A stretch of DNA of 64,000 nucleotides. Origin: Massilia forsythiae (GTDB taxonomy: Bacteria > Pseudomonadota > Gammaproteobacteria > Burkholderiales > Burkholderiaceae_D). Of the stretch, positions 42,433 through 51,442 are shown in pieces. The position numbers were made by a program, and so were the translations under genes. How positions within the stretch are numbered: the stretch's first letter is position 1; the number at the start of each line of letters is the position of its first letter. The stretch covers positions 4,650,001 through 4,714,000 of the forward strand of contig NZ_CP051685.1 of assembly GCF_012849555.1 (NCBI RefSeq). The letters run 5' to 3'. The notes beneath the pieces were generated by a model. The model had not been told where the DNA came from, made no database searches, and saw only the letters and a program-made list of their open reading frames with translations.

Positions 42433-43485
42433 TTATCGGGTTCCCGTATTCGACGCACGCAGCTTCGCCACCAGCGCCGCCGGCGCCGCGAACGCCGTCC
42501 CGTGGCGCATGCGCTGCGCCGTGCCCTCGTCGGGAAAACGCATCTGCGCGGTGACGTCTTCCCAGCGCGTCAAGTCGCCGCCGCGCGCGCGCAGGGCGCC
42601 GTAGTGCCTGGCGGTGTAGGCGTCGTAATAGACGATGACGTCCGCGCCGACCTGCAGCGCGGTCGGGCCTTCGGTCCACAGGCCGGGCGGCGTGATCGGG
42701 CCGCCGGGCTTGCCGAACGGTCCCTGCAGCGACGCCGCTTCCACCAGTTGCAGGTATTTTCTCGGCGGGTTGCGCGTCTCGTCCTTCACCAGCAGCCAGT
42801 CGCGCCCGCCGGCGCGCAGGAAGGTGGCGTCGATCACCGAGAAGCCGGGATCGTAGAACAGCCGCGTCGGCGTCAGGGTGGCGAAATCGCGGGTGGTGGC
42901 GGCGTAGATGCGGTGGTTGTACTTGTTGCGGCCCGCGGCGTCGCCGCCGGCATCGGTGTCCGCGAAGCGCCCCGGAATCGTCGACGACCAGAACAGCACG
43001 AACTCGCCGCGCCGGCCGTCCCAGGCGATCTCGGGCGCCCAGGCGTTCAGTACCGTCGGTTCGTGCGCCATCACCGGCAGGTAGCGCTGCGCCGACCAGT
43101 GCACCAGGTCCCTGGACGACGCATAGCCGATGCCGGGTTCGTTCCAGCCGGCGGTCCAGACCATGTGGTAGGTGCCGTCCGGGCCGCGCGCGATGCACGG
43201 GTCGCGCATCAGCTTCGACACGCCGACCGCGGGCTTGAGGTAGCTGGCGCCGCCGTTCAGCTTGTCCCAACGGTAGCCGTCGCTGCTGGCGGCCAGGTGC
43301 AGGCCGTCTTCGCCGTTGCCGGTGAAGTAGGCGAACAGGTAGGCATCGCCCTCTGGCGCCGGCGTCGGTTGCGCTGCCGGCGCGGGATGCGGGCCGCGCG
43401 CGGGCGGATGCGCGCACGCGGCCAGCAGTGCCGGCGCCAGCGCCGCCGTCAGCGCCAGCAGCTGGCGGCGTCGGCGATCCGGCAC
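42433..43485 (-). CDS. GH43-like secreted glycosidase (lipoprotein)
   Basis: This 350-residue five-bladed-propeller protein reads YLFAYFTGNGEDGLHLAASS, LMRDPCIARGPDGTYHMVWT, LNAWAPEIAWDGRRGEFVLF and GLWTEGPTALQVG, the usual GH43 blade pattern with Asp and Glu at the expected places. A GTG start at 43485 with AGGAG upstream gives a lipoprotein signal (LALTAALAPALLAAC). An alternative GTG at 43548 overlaps the CE12 stop. Likely arabinosidase/galactosidase action on pectin side chains, inferred. It is last in the minus-strand PL11 operon. Confidence 0.75.
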   Translation of the reverse strand: MPDRRRRQLLALTAALAPALLAACAHPPARGPHPAPAAQPTPAPEGDAYLFAYFTGNGEDGLHLAASSDGYRWDKLNGGASYLKPAVGVSKLMRDPCIARGPDGTYHMVWTAGWNEPGIGYASSRDLVHWSAQRYLPVMAHEPTVLNAWAPEIAWDGRRGEFVLFWSSTIPGRFADTDAGGDAAGRNKYNHRIYAATTRDFATLTPTRLFYDPGFSVIDATFLRAGGRDWLLVKDETRNPPRKYLQLVEAASLQGPFGKPGGPITPPGLWTEGPTALQVGADVIVYYDAYTARHYGALRARGGDLTRWEDVTAQMRFPDEGTAQRMRHGTAFAAPAALVAKLRASNTGTR

Positions 43486-43544
43486 AGCGTCGGCTCCTGC
43501 GGCTTCTGCGGCCGCGGCAGCATCGGTCGTCCGGTCCGGCCGGC

Positions 43545-44888
43545 TCACTTGTTGGCCTCGTCGCCCAGCGGCCGCTCGTGCGTCACCTGCGGGCTGGGCG
43601 GCACCGAGAATGCCGCTACCGGATCGGGGCGGCTTGGGTCGAACCGGAAGCCGTCGACGACGAATGCCGCCACCGGCAGGCGCGCCGCCTGCAGGCCGGT
43701 GACGATCGCCTTGGCCAGCTCGTAGCTGCCGTAGGCGTTGTGGTGCGTGTTGTCGAGCTTGCCCGGCGCCGGCTCTGCGAAGGCGCGCTTCGAGCCTTCC
43801 GGGCCGAGCGCTTCGTACAGCGTCCTGCTCATCGCGTTCAGGTCGATGAAGGCCACGTCCAGCTCGCGCGCCGACTGGCGCGCGGCCTCGGCGTAGTCGG
43901 CCAGCGACGGCAGCACCTTCCCTTGGGCGTCGAAGCCGCGCCGCTCCATCGGCGACACGATCACCGGCACGCCGCCGCGCGCGCGCACGGCCGCGACGTG
44001 GGCCTTGATCTCGGCCTTGTACGTGGTGAACGGGCCGCCCTTGCCATCCTTGATCTGCTTCTGGTCGTTGTGCCCGAACTGCATGACGACGGTGTCGCCC
44101 GGCCGCAAGCTGCTCAGGATCTTGTCGGTGCGGCGTCGCGCCAGCGCGTCGCGGTAGGTCTCGCCGGATTCGCCGTGGTTGGCCACCGCCACGCCCGGCT
44201 TGAAGAAGCGCGGCAGCATCTGGCCCCAGCTGGCGTACGGTTCGCCCGGCTGGTCGCAGACGGTGGAGTCGCCCAGCAGGAACAGCGTCGGCACCGCGGC
44301 CGGGGCGATCTCGATGTTGCGCACGGCCGGATGGCTGCCATTGAATTCCAGCGTCAGGCGCCGGTCCCAGGCCCAGGCTTCCTGCACGGTTTCGCGCGGC
44401 GCCTTGAGCCTGACTTCGCCGGCCTCGATGCCGTTGGCGGCGGCAATGCGCGGCGTGCGCACGTTGACGGTGAAGCGGCGCGTAACCGTCTGCCCCGGCG
44501 CGGTCTGCACGTTTTCCAGCATCAGTCGGCGCAGCTCGGCCTTGACCGTGGTGCTGGCGGCCGCCTTGTCGTCGCCCAGGGTGACGGTGACGTCGTAGTT
44601 GCCTTCCGCGAGATCGACGCTGAAATAGGCCGGGCCGCCGGGCGCGGCGCCGGGTTCGAAGCCGTAGCCGCGCGCGTCGCTGTACAGCGTCGCCGGTGCG
44701 ACGGCGGTGAAGCCGGCCGGCGCAGTGTCGGGCGCGAAGGCGAACTTGGATTGGCCGGGGGTACTCGCCGGCGCCGCCGCGGCGAGCGTCGAGATGGCGA
44801 ACGACAAGGTAACGAGCGACAAGGCGGCGGCAAAGGCCGCGCTGCGTGGCCGGGGCGGAAACGGTGAGCGGGAGCGTTGCATTGGCAT
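43545..44888 (-). CDS. CE12 rhamnogalacturonan acetylesterase with N-terminal beta-domain
   Basis: This 447-residue secreted esterase has a signal peptide to about residue 40. A galactose-binding-like beta-domain follows (YSDARGYGFEPGA, FSVDLAEGNYDVTVTLGDDK), then the SGNH domain with TLFLLGDSTVCDQP, NHGESGETYRDA, MQFGHNDQKQ and KLDNTHHNAYGS. It removes acetyl groups from rhamnogalacturonan. Together with the tandem protein at 33841 the window encodes three CE12 domains. It lies between PL9 and the GH43-like gene in the same operon. Confidence 0.9.
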   Translation of the reverse strand: MPMQRSRSPFPPRPRSAAFAAALSLVTLSFAISTLAAAAPASTPGQSKFAFAPDTAPAGFTAVAPATLYSDARGYGFEPGAAPGGPAYFSVDLAEGNYDVTVTLGDDKAAASTTVKAELRRLMLENVQTAPGQTVTRRFTVNVRTPRIAAANGIEAGEVRLKAPRETVQEAWAWDRRLTLEFNGSHPAVRNIEIAPAAVPTLFLLGDSTVCDQPGEPYASWGQMLPRFFKPGVAVANHGESGETYRDALARRRTDKILSSLRPGDTVVMQFGHNDQKQIKDGKGGPFTTYKAEIKAHVAAVRARGGVPVIVSPMERRGFDAQGKVLPSLADYAEAARQSARELDVAFIDLNAMSRTLYEALGPEGSKRAFAEPAPGKLDNTHHNAYGSYELAKAIVTGLQAARLPVAAFVVDGFRFDPSRPDPVAAFSVPPSPQVTHERPLGDEANK

Positions 44889-44998
44889 CCGGAAGCGAAG
44901 AGGAACGTGTTCCCATTCTATGCACGCCAGGTCCGCAGCGTCCGCACCGGGCGAAAGAATCAGGGAAGTGATCGTTGCGCGGCGCGGCCGTGGCCGGC

Positions 44999-46312
44999 CT
45001 AGCGCTCGAACGCCCCCAGGTCCGGCGCCTTGCCCTTGAACGGCAGGCCGACGTCGACGCCCGCGTCCACCAGGCGGCTGCCGGCGCGCGGGCGGAAATG
45101 CGGCAGCACCGGCAGGCTGCCGTCGGCCTGGCGCGGCGCGTCCCAGCCCTGGTGCGACACGTCCTCGAAGTCGGCCGCGCCCGGCGCCAGCTTCAGGTCC
45201 CAGGAATTGGCGACGGCATCGGCGCCCGCCACCTTCAGGCCGGCCGGCGACGCCGACAGGTTGTTGCGCAGGGTGCCCAGGTAGACGGGCGAACCGTCCG
45301 GCGCGATGCCGAGCATGTTGAAATCGCTGCCGTTGCCGAACGCGGTGTTATTGAAAAAGTCGAGCGCCACCGGATGGTGGTTGGCGTAGAAGCCGGACAC
45401 CTTGTTGTCGAAGGCGACCGAGAAGCGCACCACGTGCCTGACCTTGGCCGGCGCGTACTTGCCGCCGTAGCCGCCCGCCTTGATGCCGTTGCCGTTGCCG
45501 GCCGGGAGCGGCGTGCGCGTGCCCGGCAGGTAGCCGTGGTCCCAGGCCCACGAATACTCGATCGTCACCGGGGAGTAGGCGTTGATCAGGTCGAAGCCGT
45601 CGTCGGTGTTGGCCCAGGCGCGGCAGCCGCGGAACACGTTGCCGGGGTGGCCGGCGCTGACGTGGGCGCCGAAGCCGTCGGCGCTCTGGCCGGCGCCGTT
45701 CGAGGTGTAGGGATCGTAGTTGTGGTGCGAGTCGCTGTTGAGCACCAGGTTGTCCGCCCCGTCCTTGATGAACAGCCCCGGTCCCATGTTGTGGTGCAGG
45801 TCCAGCTGCTCGTAGACGCCGTGGCTGGCGTCGATCCACACGCCCCAGGATTCGTGGTTCAGGCGGTTTTGCGGCTGCTGCGGCGCGCCGGTCACCTCCA
45901 GCCCCTTCAGGTGGATCCAGTCGGCGGTGACTTCGATGCCCTTGACGCGGCAATCGTCCTTCATGCCGGCGAAATCCAGCACCGGCGTCTCGCCCGGGTA
46001 GGCCCAGTAGCGGATCGGCTTGCCCTCGCTGCCGCTCTTGTCGAGCACGATGGCGCTGACCGTGGCGCGGCGGCTGGCGCAGGACGTGGTGGCGGCGCTG
46101 TAGGCATACCTGCCGCCGCGCAGGTAGACCGTGTCGCCGGGCTGGGCCGCCGACTGGGCGCGCGCGATCGATTGCCACGGCGCGTCGCTGCTGCCGCGCG
46201 CGCCGTCGCTGCCGTTCGGCGCCACGTAATAGGTGGCGGCGCCGGCGCTGCCGGCAACCAGGAACAAGACGAGGGCGAACGCCAGGCGGCGCGGCGGCGG
46301 CACGGATTGCAT
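44999..46312 (-). CDS. PL9-family polysaccharide lyase
   Basis: This 437-residue right-handed beta-helix lyase has a signal peptide (ALVLFLVAGSAGAA). The N-terminal YYVAPNGSDGARGSSDAPWQ and GDTVYLRGGRYAY are typical of PL9. The calcium site region is WANTDDGFDLINAYSPVTIE, and GNGNGIKAGGYGGKY carries the expected catalytic Lys. Substrate could be polygalacturonate or the rhamnogalacturonan backbone; the operon partners favour the latter. No strong ribosome site precedes ATG 46312. The extended frame to 48358 is a shadow over upstream genes. Confidence 0.88.
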   Translation of the reverse strand: MQSVPPPRRLAFALVLFLVAGSAGAATYYVAPNGSDGARGSSDAPWQSIARAQSAAQPGDTVYLRGGRYAYSAATTSCASRRATVSAIVLDKSGSEGKPIRYWAYPGETPVLDFAGMKDDCRVKGIEVTADWIHLKGLEVTGAPQQPQNRLNHESWGVWIDASHGVYEQLDLHHNMGPGLFIKDGADNLVLNSDSHHNYDPYTSNGAGQSADGFGAHVSAGHPGNVFRGCRAWANTDDGFDLINAYSPVTIEYSWAWDHGYLPGTRTPLPAGNGNGIKAGGYGGKYAPAKVRHVVRFSVAFDNKVSGFYANHHPVALDFFNNTAFGNGSDFNMLGIAPDGSPVYLGTLRNNLSASPAGLKVAGADAVANSWDLKLAPGAADFEDVSHQGWDAPRQADGSLPVLPHFRPRAGSRLVDAGVDVGLPFKGKAPDLGAFER

Positions 46313-46341
46313 GGTGGGGCTTTCGGTTGGGCGAGACGCGA

Positions 46342-47607
46342 TCAGCCGCCGCTGGCCAGGCTGACCGTCACCGGCGCGCGCAGGCGCGCGGCTTCGTCGG
46401 CGACGTAGCGCTGCCACTGCTCGCGGCTGGTGATCTCGCCGGCGCGGGTCCAGGCGCCGCCGACGTAGTAGCGCAGCGGCTGGCCGGACGTTGCCGGCGC
46501 CAGCACCAGCGAATTGCGCGCGTCGGTGGCGAACGGCTGCGCGGCGCCCGCCGCCGCCGGCACGATGACGGCCACGCCGAAGTCCTCGTTGCTGCGCTGG
46601 CCGACCCACTGTACCAGCGAGCCGTCCGCCTTGTTCTCGACCGCGCCGACCTTGGCGTCCTGGCCCTTGTCGGCCGGGGTCTTGTTCAGGCCGATGCCCA
46701 CCGTCAGGCGCGGCGCGCCCGCGAACGTGAAGGTGCTGTCGATCCGGTCCAGGTAGTGGCCGGCGTCGACGGTGAAGCGCTTGACTTCGGACACCCTGGT
46801 GCCGGCGGCGTCCCAGCCGTCGTAACTCAGTTCGAAGATGGCGCGCACCGGGCCGTTGGCGATCACCTTCCAGGACTTGTAATTCCCGCCCACGTACAGG
46901 GTCTTGCCGTCCCAGATGCCGGTGCCGCCGGCGCCGCGCGAGCCGCCGACGTTGTACATGTCGATGCCTTCGCCTTCGTCGTGGTGGTAGTGGTCGTGGC
47001 CCTTGTTGTACCAGCGGTCGACGATCGGGTAGGGCACGCGCTTGAACCAGATATCCAGGCCGCTGGTGCGCAGCACTTCCTTGCCCGAGCCGGCCGGCGC
47101 CGGGGCTTCCAGCGCCGGGCCGTAGGTGCGGTGCGCCACCTTGTCGTTTTCCCAGGCGAAGTCGTCGAGGCGCTCGGGCACGTAGCGCGCGAACACCTTG
47201 GTCGGGAACGGCTGGGTGATGGTGTCGGTCTTTTCGACGGTGAAGGTGGCGGACTTTTCGCCGGCCTGGAAGTCGTGCTGGAAGATCAGGTCGCCGTAGG
47301 CCACGCCGACGTTCTGCGGGTCCTTCGCTTCCGGCGCCACGTTGGTCACCTGGTAGGGCAGCGCGCGGCCGGCAGCGTCCTTCACCGCCAGCTTCTGCAC
47401 CAGCGCGTGCGGGAGCGCGGCGTTGATCTTCGACCAGGGGACGACGATGGTCTCGGACGGGCGCGCGATGTCGAGCGTGTTGGTGACGGTGATGCGCAGC
47501 GGCGCGCCAGAGGACGCGGTATCGGAGGCGGATGCGCCGGCGCAGGCCAGGCAGGCAGGGATGGCGGCGGCGAGCAGGGAAAGACGAAGATTCATGGGCA
47601 GTGGCAT
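46342..47607 (-). CDS. DUF4861 family secreted protein
   Basis: This 421-residue exported protein has a signal peptide near residues 5-30 (LRLSLLAAAIPACLACAGAS). Family-typical parts are ITVTNTLDIARPSETIVVPW, WYNKGHDHYHHDEGEGIDMY, NVGGSRGAGGTGIWDGKTLY and FTVDAGHYLDRIDSTFTFAG. The His/Asp/Glu cluster HDHYHHDEGEGID could be an active or metal site. The family is frequent in pectin loci, but its activity is not established to my knowledge. AGAAGAG lies ahead of the chosen ATG 47607. PL11 is upstream and PL9 30 bases downstream. Confidence 0.82.
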   Translation of the reverse strand: MPLPMNLRLSLLAAAIPACLACAGASASDTASSGAPLRITVTNTLDIARPSETIVVPWSKINAALPHALVQKLAVKDAAGRALPYQVTNVAPEAKDPQNVGVAYGDLIFQHDFQAGEKSATFTVEKTDTITQPFPTKVFARYVPERLDDFAWENDKVAHRTYGPALEAPAPAGSGKEVLRTSGLDIWFKRVPYPIVDRWYNKGHDHYHHDEGEGIDMYNVGGSRGAGGTGIWDGKTLYVGGNYKSWKVIANGPVRAIFELSYDGWDAAGTRVSEVKRFTVDAGHYLDRIDSTFTFAGAPRLTVGIGLNKTPADKGQDAKVGAVENKADGSLVQWVGQRSNEDFGVAVIVPAAAGAAQPFATDARNSLVLAPATSGQPLRYYVGGAWTRAGEITSREQWQRYVADEAARLRAPVTVSLASGG

Positions 47608-47667
47608 GTTGGGCTGGGCTCTTCTGATGGATCGATCCGAAAAATGTTCGCGCATGGCCGGCGGCGT

Positions 47668-49542
47668 TCAGGGAACGCGGACCGGCTGGCGCGCGGGCGG
47701 CTGCATGCCGTCGCCCAGGTAAAAGCCCGGGTGCGGCGGCTGATTGTAGCCGGCATTCTGGCCCGCCACCTGCACGCGGTACTGCGGATCGTGCATCAGG
47801 GTGACCAGGCGGTGCGGCGTCGGCGCGGTGGTGGAGAACACCAGCAGCGCGTCGTCGTCCGTGTTGCGCCAGACGACTTCCTCGCGCCAGTCGCCGAACA
47901 GGTCGGCCGACAGCACCGGTACCGCCTTGGTGCCGTTGATCGAGGCGGCGCCGACACGGGACGCGTCCAGCAGCGCTTCCAGGCGCCCCGTCTTCGGATT
48001 CCACTTGTCGATGCGGGCGCCGTCCAGCGATTCGCGCAGCAGGTCGCCGTCCCACCACACGCCGAAGTTGATGCTGCGCGGGCGTGCCGCCGAGATCTGC
48101 TTGCCGGAAGCGCTCATCAGGCCGCCGACCGACGCCCAGCACTCTTCGCCGGGGAAGGCGGGGTCGATGTCCATGCAGGTGCCGCGGCCGACGTCGTGGT
48201 TGGCGCCGTCGACGCTCCACAGGACCTTGCCGGTGGCGGCGTCGTGCAGTTCGGCGCCCATGCCGCGGTAGCAGGACGGCGTTTCGTGCACCATGTAGAC
48301 CTGCAGGCCGGCGCGGTTCGGGTCGAGCTTGCCGACGTGGAGGGCGTCGCCGTGGCACAGGCCGGTGCTGTACAGCAGGGTGCCGTCGCTCCGGATCGTG
48401 GCGGCGCCGTAGACCAGGTCGTCCTTGCCGTCGCCGTCGACGTCGGCCACCGACATCCAGTGCGCGCCCTGGTGGTTGGCGGCGGCGCCCGGCCCGCTCG
48501 GGCCGCCGGCATCGCTGTCGAACACCCAGCGGCTGCTCAGCTTACCGTCGCGCCAGTCCCAGGCGGCCAGTACGGCGCGCGTGTAGTAGCCGCGCGTGAA
48601 CACCGCGCTCGGGCGCGTGCCGTCCAGGTAGGCCACGCCGCCGAGGAAGCGGTCGACCCGGTTGCCGTAGGCGTCGCCCCAGGCGGCCACCTCGCCGCGC
48701 GCCGGCAAATAGGGCGCGGAGGCCAGCGCGGCACCGCTGCGGCCGTCGAACACGGTGAGGAATTCCGGACCGGCCAGCACGTAGCCGTCCTTGTTGCGGT
48801 AGTCGGCCGCGGCGTCGCCGATGACCTTGCCCCGGCCGTCCACGCTGCCGTCGGCGGTCTTCACCATGACTTCGGCGCGGCCATCGCCGTCGAAGTCGTA
48901 GGCGAGGTAGGTGGTGTAATGCGCACCGGCGCGGATGTTGCGGCCCAGGTCGATGCGCCACAGGCGCGTGCCGTCCAGCTTATAGGCGTCCAGGTAGGTG
49001 TTGCCGGTGGTGCCGCGCTGCGAGTTGTCGTGGGCGTTGGTCGGCTGCCATTTCACCAGCAGTTCGTAGACGCCGTCGCCGTCCAGGTCGGCGGCCGCGC
49101 CGTCGTTGATGGTGTAGCGGTAGCGCTGGCCGTCCGGCGTCACGCCTTCCGGCGGCTTTTGCAGCGGCACCGTCAGCCACGGCTGGCGCCAGGTGGCGGC
49201 GCTGGCGGCCGCGGCCTGCTCGACGCCGTCCAGCACCGGCCGCACGCTGTAGGTCGCGTCGGCGCCGGCGTTCGGGTCGCTGAAGTTGGTCAAGGCCAGC
49301 GGCGCGGGGTTCAGCTTCTTGCCGTCGCGGTAGACGTTGAACGCCAGGCCGTCCGCATCGGTGGCCAGCAGCCGCCAGCCGACGAAGTTGCCGGCATCGG
49401 TATGGATCGCCACCACGCCGCGGTCGAGCTTTTCCATCTGGCGCGCCGGCATCGCCGCGTGCGCCGCGCTGGCGCCCGCCAGCAGCAGCGCTGCCAGCAG
49501 TCCGGGCAGGAGCGGGTGGTCGGTCTGGGTATGGTTGGCCAT
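47668..49542 (-). CDS. PL11 rhamnogalacturonan lyase
   Basis: This 624-residue secreted eight-bladed propeller lyase has a signal peptide (LLAALLLAGASAAHAA), then RQMEKLDRGVVAIHTDAGNF and GWRLLATDAD. Calcium loops of the form DxDGDGxxE/D repeat: AADLDGDGVYELLV, YDFDGDGRAEVMVK and ADVDGDGKDDLVYG. The C-terminal YNQPPHPGFYLGDGM is diagnostic. It cuts the rhamnogalacturonan-I backbone by beta-elimination. It is the first gene of the five-gene leftward operon, and a palindrome shared with the rhamnose promoter lies upstream. The ATG at 49542 is chosen because it starts the signal peptide. Confidence 0.93.
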   Translation of the reverse strand: MANHTQTDHPLLPGLLAALLLAGASAAHAAMPARQMEKLDRGVVAIHTDAGNFVGWRLLATDADGLAFNVYRDGKKLNPAPLALTNFSDPNAGADATYSVRPVLDGVEQAAAASAATWRQPWLTVPLQKPPEGVTPDGQRYRYTINDGAAADLDGDGVYELLVKWQPTNAHDNSQRGTTGNTYLDAYKLDGTRLWRIDLGRNIRAGAHYTTYLAYDFDGDGRAEVMVKTADGSVDGRGKVIGDAAADYRNKDGYVLAGPEFLTVFDGRSGAALASAPYLPARGEVAAWGDAYGNRVDRFLGGVAYLDGTRPSAVFTRGYYTRAVLAAWDWRDGKLSSRWVFDSDAGGPSGPGAAANHQGAHWMSVADVDGDGKDDLVYGAATIRSDGTLLYSTGLCHGDALHVGKLDPNRAGLQVYMVHETPSCYRGMGAELHDAATGKVLWSVDGANHDVGRGTCMDIDPAFPGEECWASVGGLMSASGKQISAARPRSINFGVWWDGDLLRESLDGARIDKWNPKTGRLEALLDASRVGAASINGTKAVPVLSADLFGDWREEVVWRNTDDDALLVFSTTAPTPHRLVTLMHDPQYRVQVAGQNAGYNQPPHPGFYLGDGMQPPARQPVRVP

Positions 49543-49582
49543 GGCTGGACGTTGTCGGATGGAGCGGAAGATGCGGAAATGC

Positions 49583-49599
49583 GATTCGAGTATCGAATC
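49583..49599. promoter_or_regulatory. Palindrome upstream of the PL11 operon
   Basis: GATTCGA-GTA-TCGAATC is a perfect 7-3-7 inverted repeat located 41-57 bases before the PL11 start. Its core TTCGA-N3-TCGAA is identical in half sites and spacing to the palindrome at 14954-14966 in the rhaR/rhaD divergent region. It is a candidate operator for a common regulator, possibly RhaR. Confidence 0.5.
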
Positions 49600-49700
49600 C
49601 GCATCCGGCAGTGTCAACAACGCCGGGGCATGGCGCCCCAGATAATCACCCGCTTGAGCGAACGCCTGCCTGCGTAAACACGCGCGTCAGCGCACGAATG

Positions 49701-50000
49701 TCAATGCACGGATGGATAGCGCAGCCAGTCGATGCGGCCCAGGTTGGACAGCATTTGCGGCACCACGTGGCTGCCGTCGTCGGGCGTGTCGTATTCGTGG
49801 GTGAAATACAAATTACCACGGTACAGCGCGATCAGGACGAACGGGCTGCCTTCGAAGTATTCGGTCGTCAGCAGGTCGCGGATCGCCTCGTCGGCGACGT
49901 CGGGATCGGCGGTGGCGGTTTCCGTCCAGAGCAGGATGTCGCCGTCGACGGTGCGAACGTACACGCGATAGGCGGCGGCGCGCCGTTTGCTTGTTTTCAT
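49701..50000 (-). CDS. Small hypothetical cytoplasmic protein
   Basis: This 99-residue protein starts MKTSKRRAAAYRVYVRTVDG, with GGAG six bases before ATG 50000; a longer frame to 50054 is less likely. The middle (DVADEAIRDLLTTEYFEGSP) looks helical and the end beta-rich. No signal, membrane helix or known family. It reads toward the PL11 operon but has its own ribosome site and a ~160-bp gap; a functional link is not evident. Confidence 0.65.
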   Translation of the reverse strand: MKTSKRRAAAYRVYVRTVDGDILLWTETATADPDVADEAIRDLLTTEYFEGSPFVLIALYRGNLYFTHEYDTPDDGSHVVPQMLSNLGRIDWLRYPSVH

Positions 50001-50258
50001 GATGAACTCCGGGAAGCGAGTTGGTACGTAACTGCTGGTTCTTATCTTACGCAACTCAGGAAATTGATGGCGCGGAAATAGAATGGCTGGGCCGGCACCG
50101 CGCCGGACGAGGAAACGGGCGACGATCGCGTTTCCGGTATCGTTTTGAATGATGTGTCGAATAAAAATCGAGGATTGGTGTTATTTCCGGCTGGCCGGCA
50201 TCATGGGCCGGTCCAGTGCGCCGCACGCGCGCTGCCCCCAACGATTGCAAGGATCCGC

Positions 50259-50822
50259 ATGCACCACATTCTCTGGCCGCAAGGCTACCTTCCCGGCATT
50301 GCCGACAATTTCGCTTCCAACGAAGTCATCCACGCAGGCCTGGATGCGGCCGCCGTCTGGCCCTTGCTGGCGGATGCCACCCGCTGGCCGGCCTACTATG
50401 CCAATGCGGCCGACGTCGCCTTCGACGGCGGCGCCGGACCGCTGCTGGCCGCCGGCACGCGCTTCCGCTTCAGTACCTTCGGCTTTCCCGTGGAAGCGCT
50501 GGTGACCGAATGCGTGCCGCCGGCGCCGGGCCGGCCGGGGCGCCTGGCCTGGCATGGCTGGGTTGAAGGCGATGCCGCCGCGCGCCTGGACGTGTACCAC
50601 GCCTGGCTGCTGGAAGACCTCGACGGCGGTCGCGTGCGCGTGCTGACCCAGGAAACCCAGAACGGCGCGCCGGCGCGCGAGCTGGCCCGCACCAGGCCGA
50701 ACCCGATGATCAACGGCCACCAGGACTGGCTGGATGGCCTGGTCGGCGCCACGCGCGAAAACGATGCCGGCCGCGCGCTGTCCGACGCGCTCCTTGCCGC
50801 GCCGCGCGCCGGATCGGACTGA
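50259..50822 (+). CDS. SRPBCC-family (START-like) protein
   Basis: This 187-residue protein begins MHHILWPQGYLPGIADNFAS, followed by a helix-grip fold pattern of the polyketide cyclase/SRPBCC superfamily (VWPLLADATRWPAYYANAAD, FRFSTFGFPVEALVTE, VRVLTQETQNG). These proteins bind hydrophobic small molecules; no specific role is evident. ATG 50259 follows AAGGATCCGC. A transposon begins 20 bases after its stop; the gene itself is intact. Confidence 0.8.
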   Translation: MHHILWPQGYLPGIADNFASNEVIHAGLDAAAVWPLLADATRWPAYYANAADVAFDGGAGPLLAAGTRFRFSTFGFPVEALVTECVPPAPGRPGRLAWHGWVEGDAAARLDVYHAWLLEDLDGGRVRVLTQETQNGAPARELARTRPNPMINGHQDWLDGLVGATRENDAGRALSDALLAAPRAGSD

Positions 50823-50851
50823 TTGCGTGCCGGCGCCGTGCTGTCGCCAAC

Positions 50852-50909
50852 TAGTAAAGTCCGCCACAAACTAACAAATTTCGCCACAAAACAATAAAGC
50901 TTGCCACAA
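50852..50909. repeat. Left-end transposase-site array, three copies
   Basis: TAGTAAAGTCCGCCACAA (50852), TAACAAATTTCGCCACAA (50872) and CAATAAAGCTTGCCACAA (50892) recur with an exact 20-base period. The first begins ten bases from the element terminus. Two helical turns between sites would place bound proteins on the same DNA face. Confidence 0.85.
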
Positions 50910-51031
50910 CAACCGCAGCTAAATTTGCTCACTGGCAGCTTGTCCAGGTTGCAACGAGGTCGTACACTAAGCCTTATCGACAGTCAGCTATCGGCCAGAA
51001 GCGGACCGTCGCGCGTCTAGTAAGCGCCTGA

Positions 51032-51400
51032 ATGAAGTTTCGTGTTAAATCCTTCGATTCTGAGCAATTGCGGAACTCGCTTGCAGCTTACGCTCAGGGT
51101 ACGTTGACTCGTGCTGCATTCATAGATTTACTGGCCAATAGAATCAGTGCGCTTGGAGGCATGTCGCTCACTGTTACCGGTGAACTTCAGCAGCACAAAC
51201 ATCTTATCGAGACTGGAGCCTATTTTGATGAAGGAGGGTTCGAGTTCCTACCGGAGTTGGAGCAAGAGCGCTTGCTCTCTTGGATTCACCAACTCGAGCG
51301 CTTTATGGCAGATATCCAAGCCAACCTTGCGACGGCTACCGTGTTCATGCCGTACACGATTTGGCCATTGCAACTCACGCGTCATGAACGCGGGGCATAA
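51032..51400 (+). CDS. Hypothetical protein, transposon cargo
   Basis: This 122-residue protein reads MKFRVKSFDSEQLRNSLAAY, then FIDLLANRISALGGMSLTVT, and ends MPYTIWPLQLTRHERGA. It looks helical at the N-terminus, with no signal or membrane helix. No ribosome site is clear. It is the first cargo gene inside the transposon left end. I do not recognise a family, and it shows no sign of a transposition function (no HTH, DDE or P-loop). Confidence 0.5.
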   Translation: MKFRVKSFDSEQLRNSLAAYAQGTLTRAAFIDLLANRISALGGMSLTVTGELQQHKHLIETGAYFDEGGFEFLPELEQERLLSWIHQLERFMADIQANLATATVFMPYTIWPLQLTRHERGA

Positions 51401-51442
51401 GCACCATCGCTTGTGCGATCCGTGTCTCGAAGTCGGCGTTGT

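Noticed and set aside
42433..44925. 830-codon single gene spanning GH43-like and CE12 regions
   Set aside because: Only the 3' part has protein-like composition; the upstream part is a frame shadow of the CE12 gene, and a GTG with ribosome site starts the GH43-like gene.
44999..48358. 1119-codon single gene covering PL9 and upstream genes
   Set aside because: The PL9 signal peptide starts at 46312; upstream residues are Arg/Gly/Pro-rich shadow of DUF4861 and PL11.
50852..50909. Evenly spaced 18-bp repeats considered as a CRISPR-like array
   Set aside because: The repeats are imperfect and separated by only two bases, and inverted partners at the other end plus a target duplication identify them as transposon-end sites.
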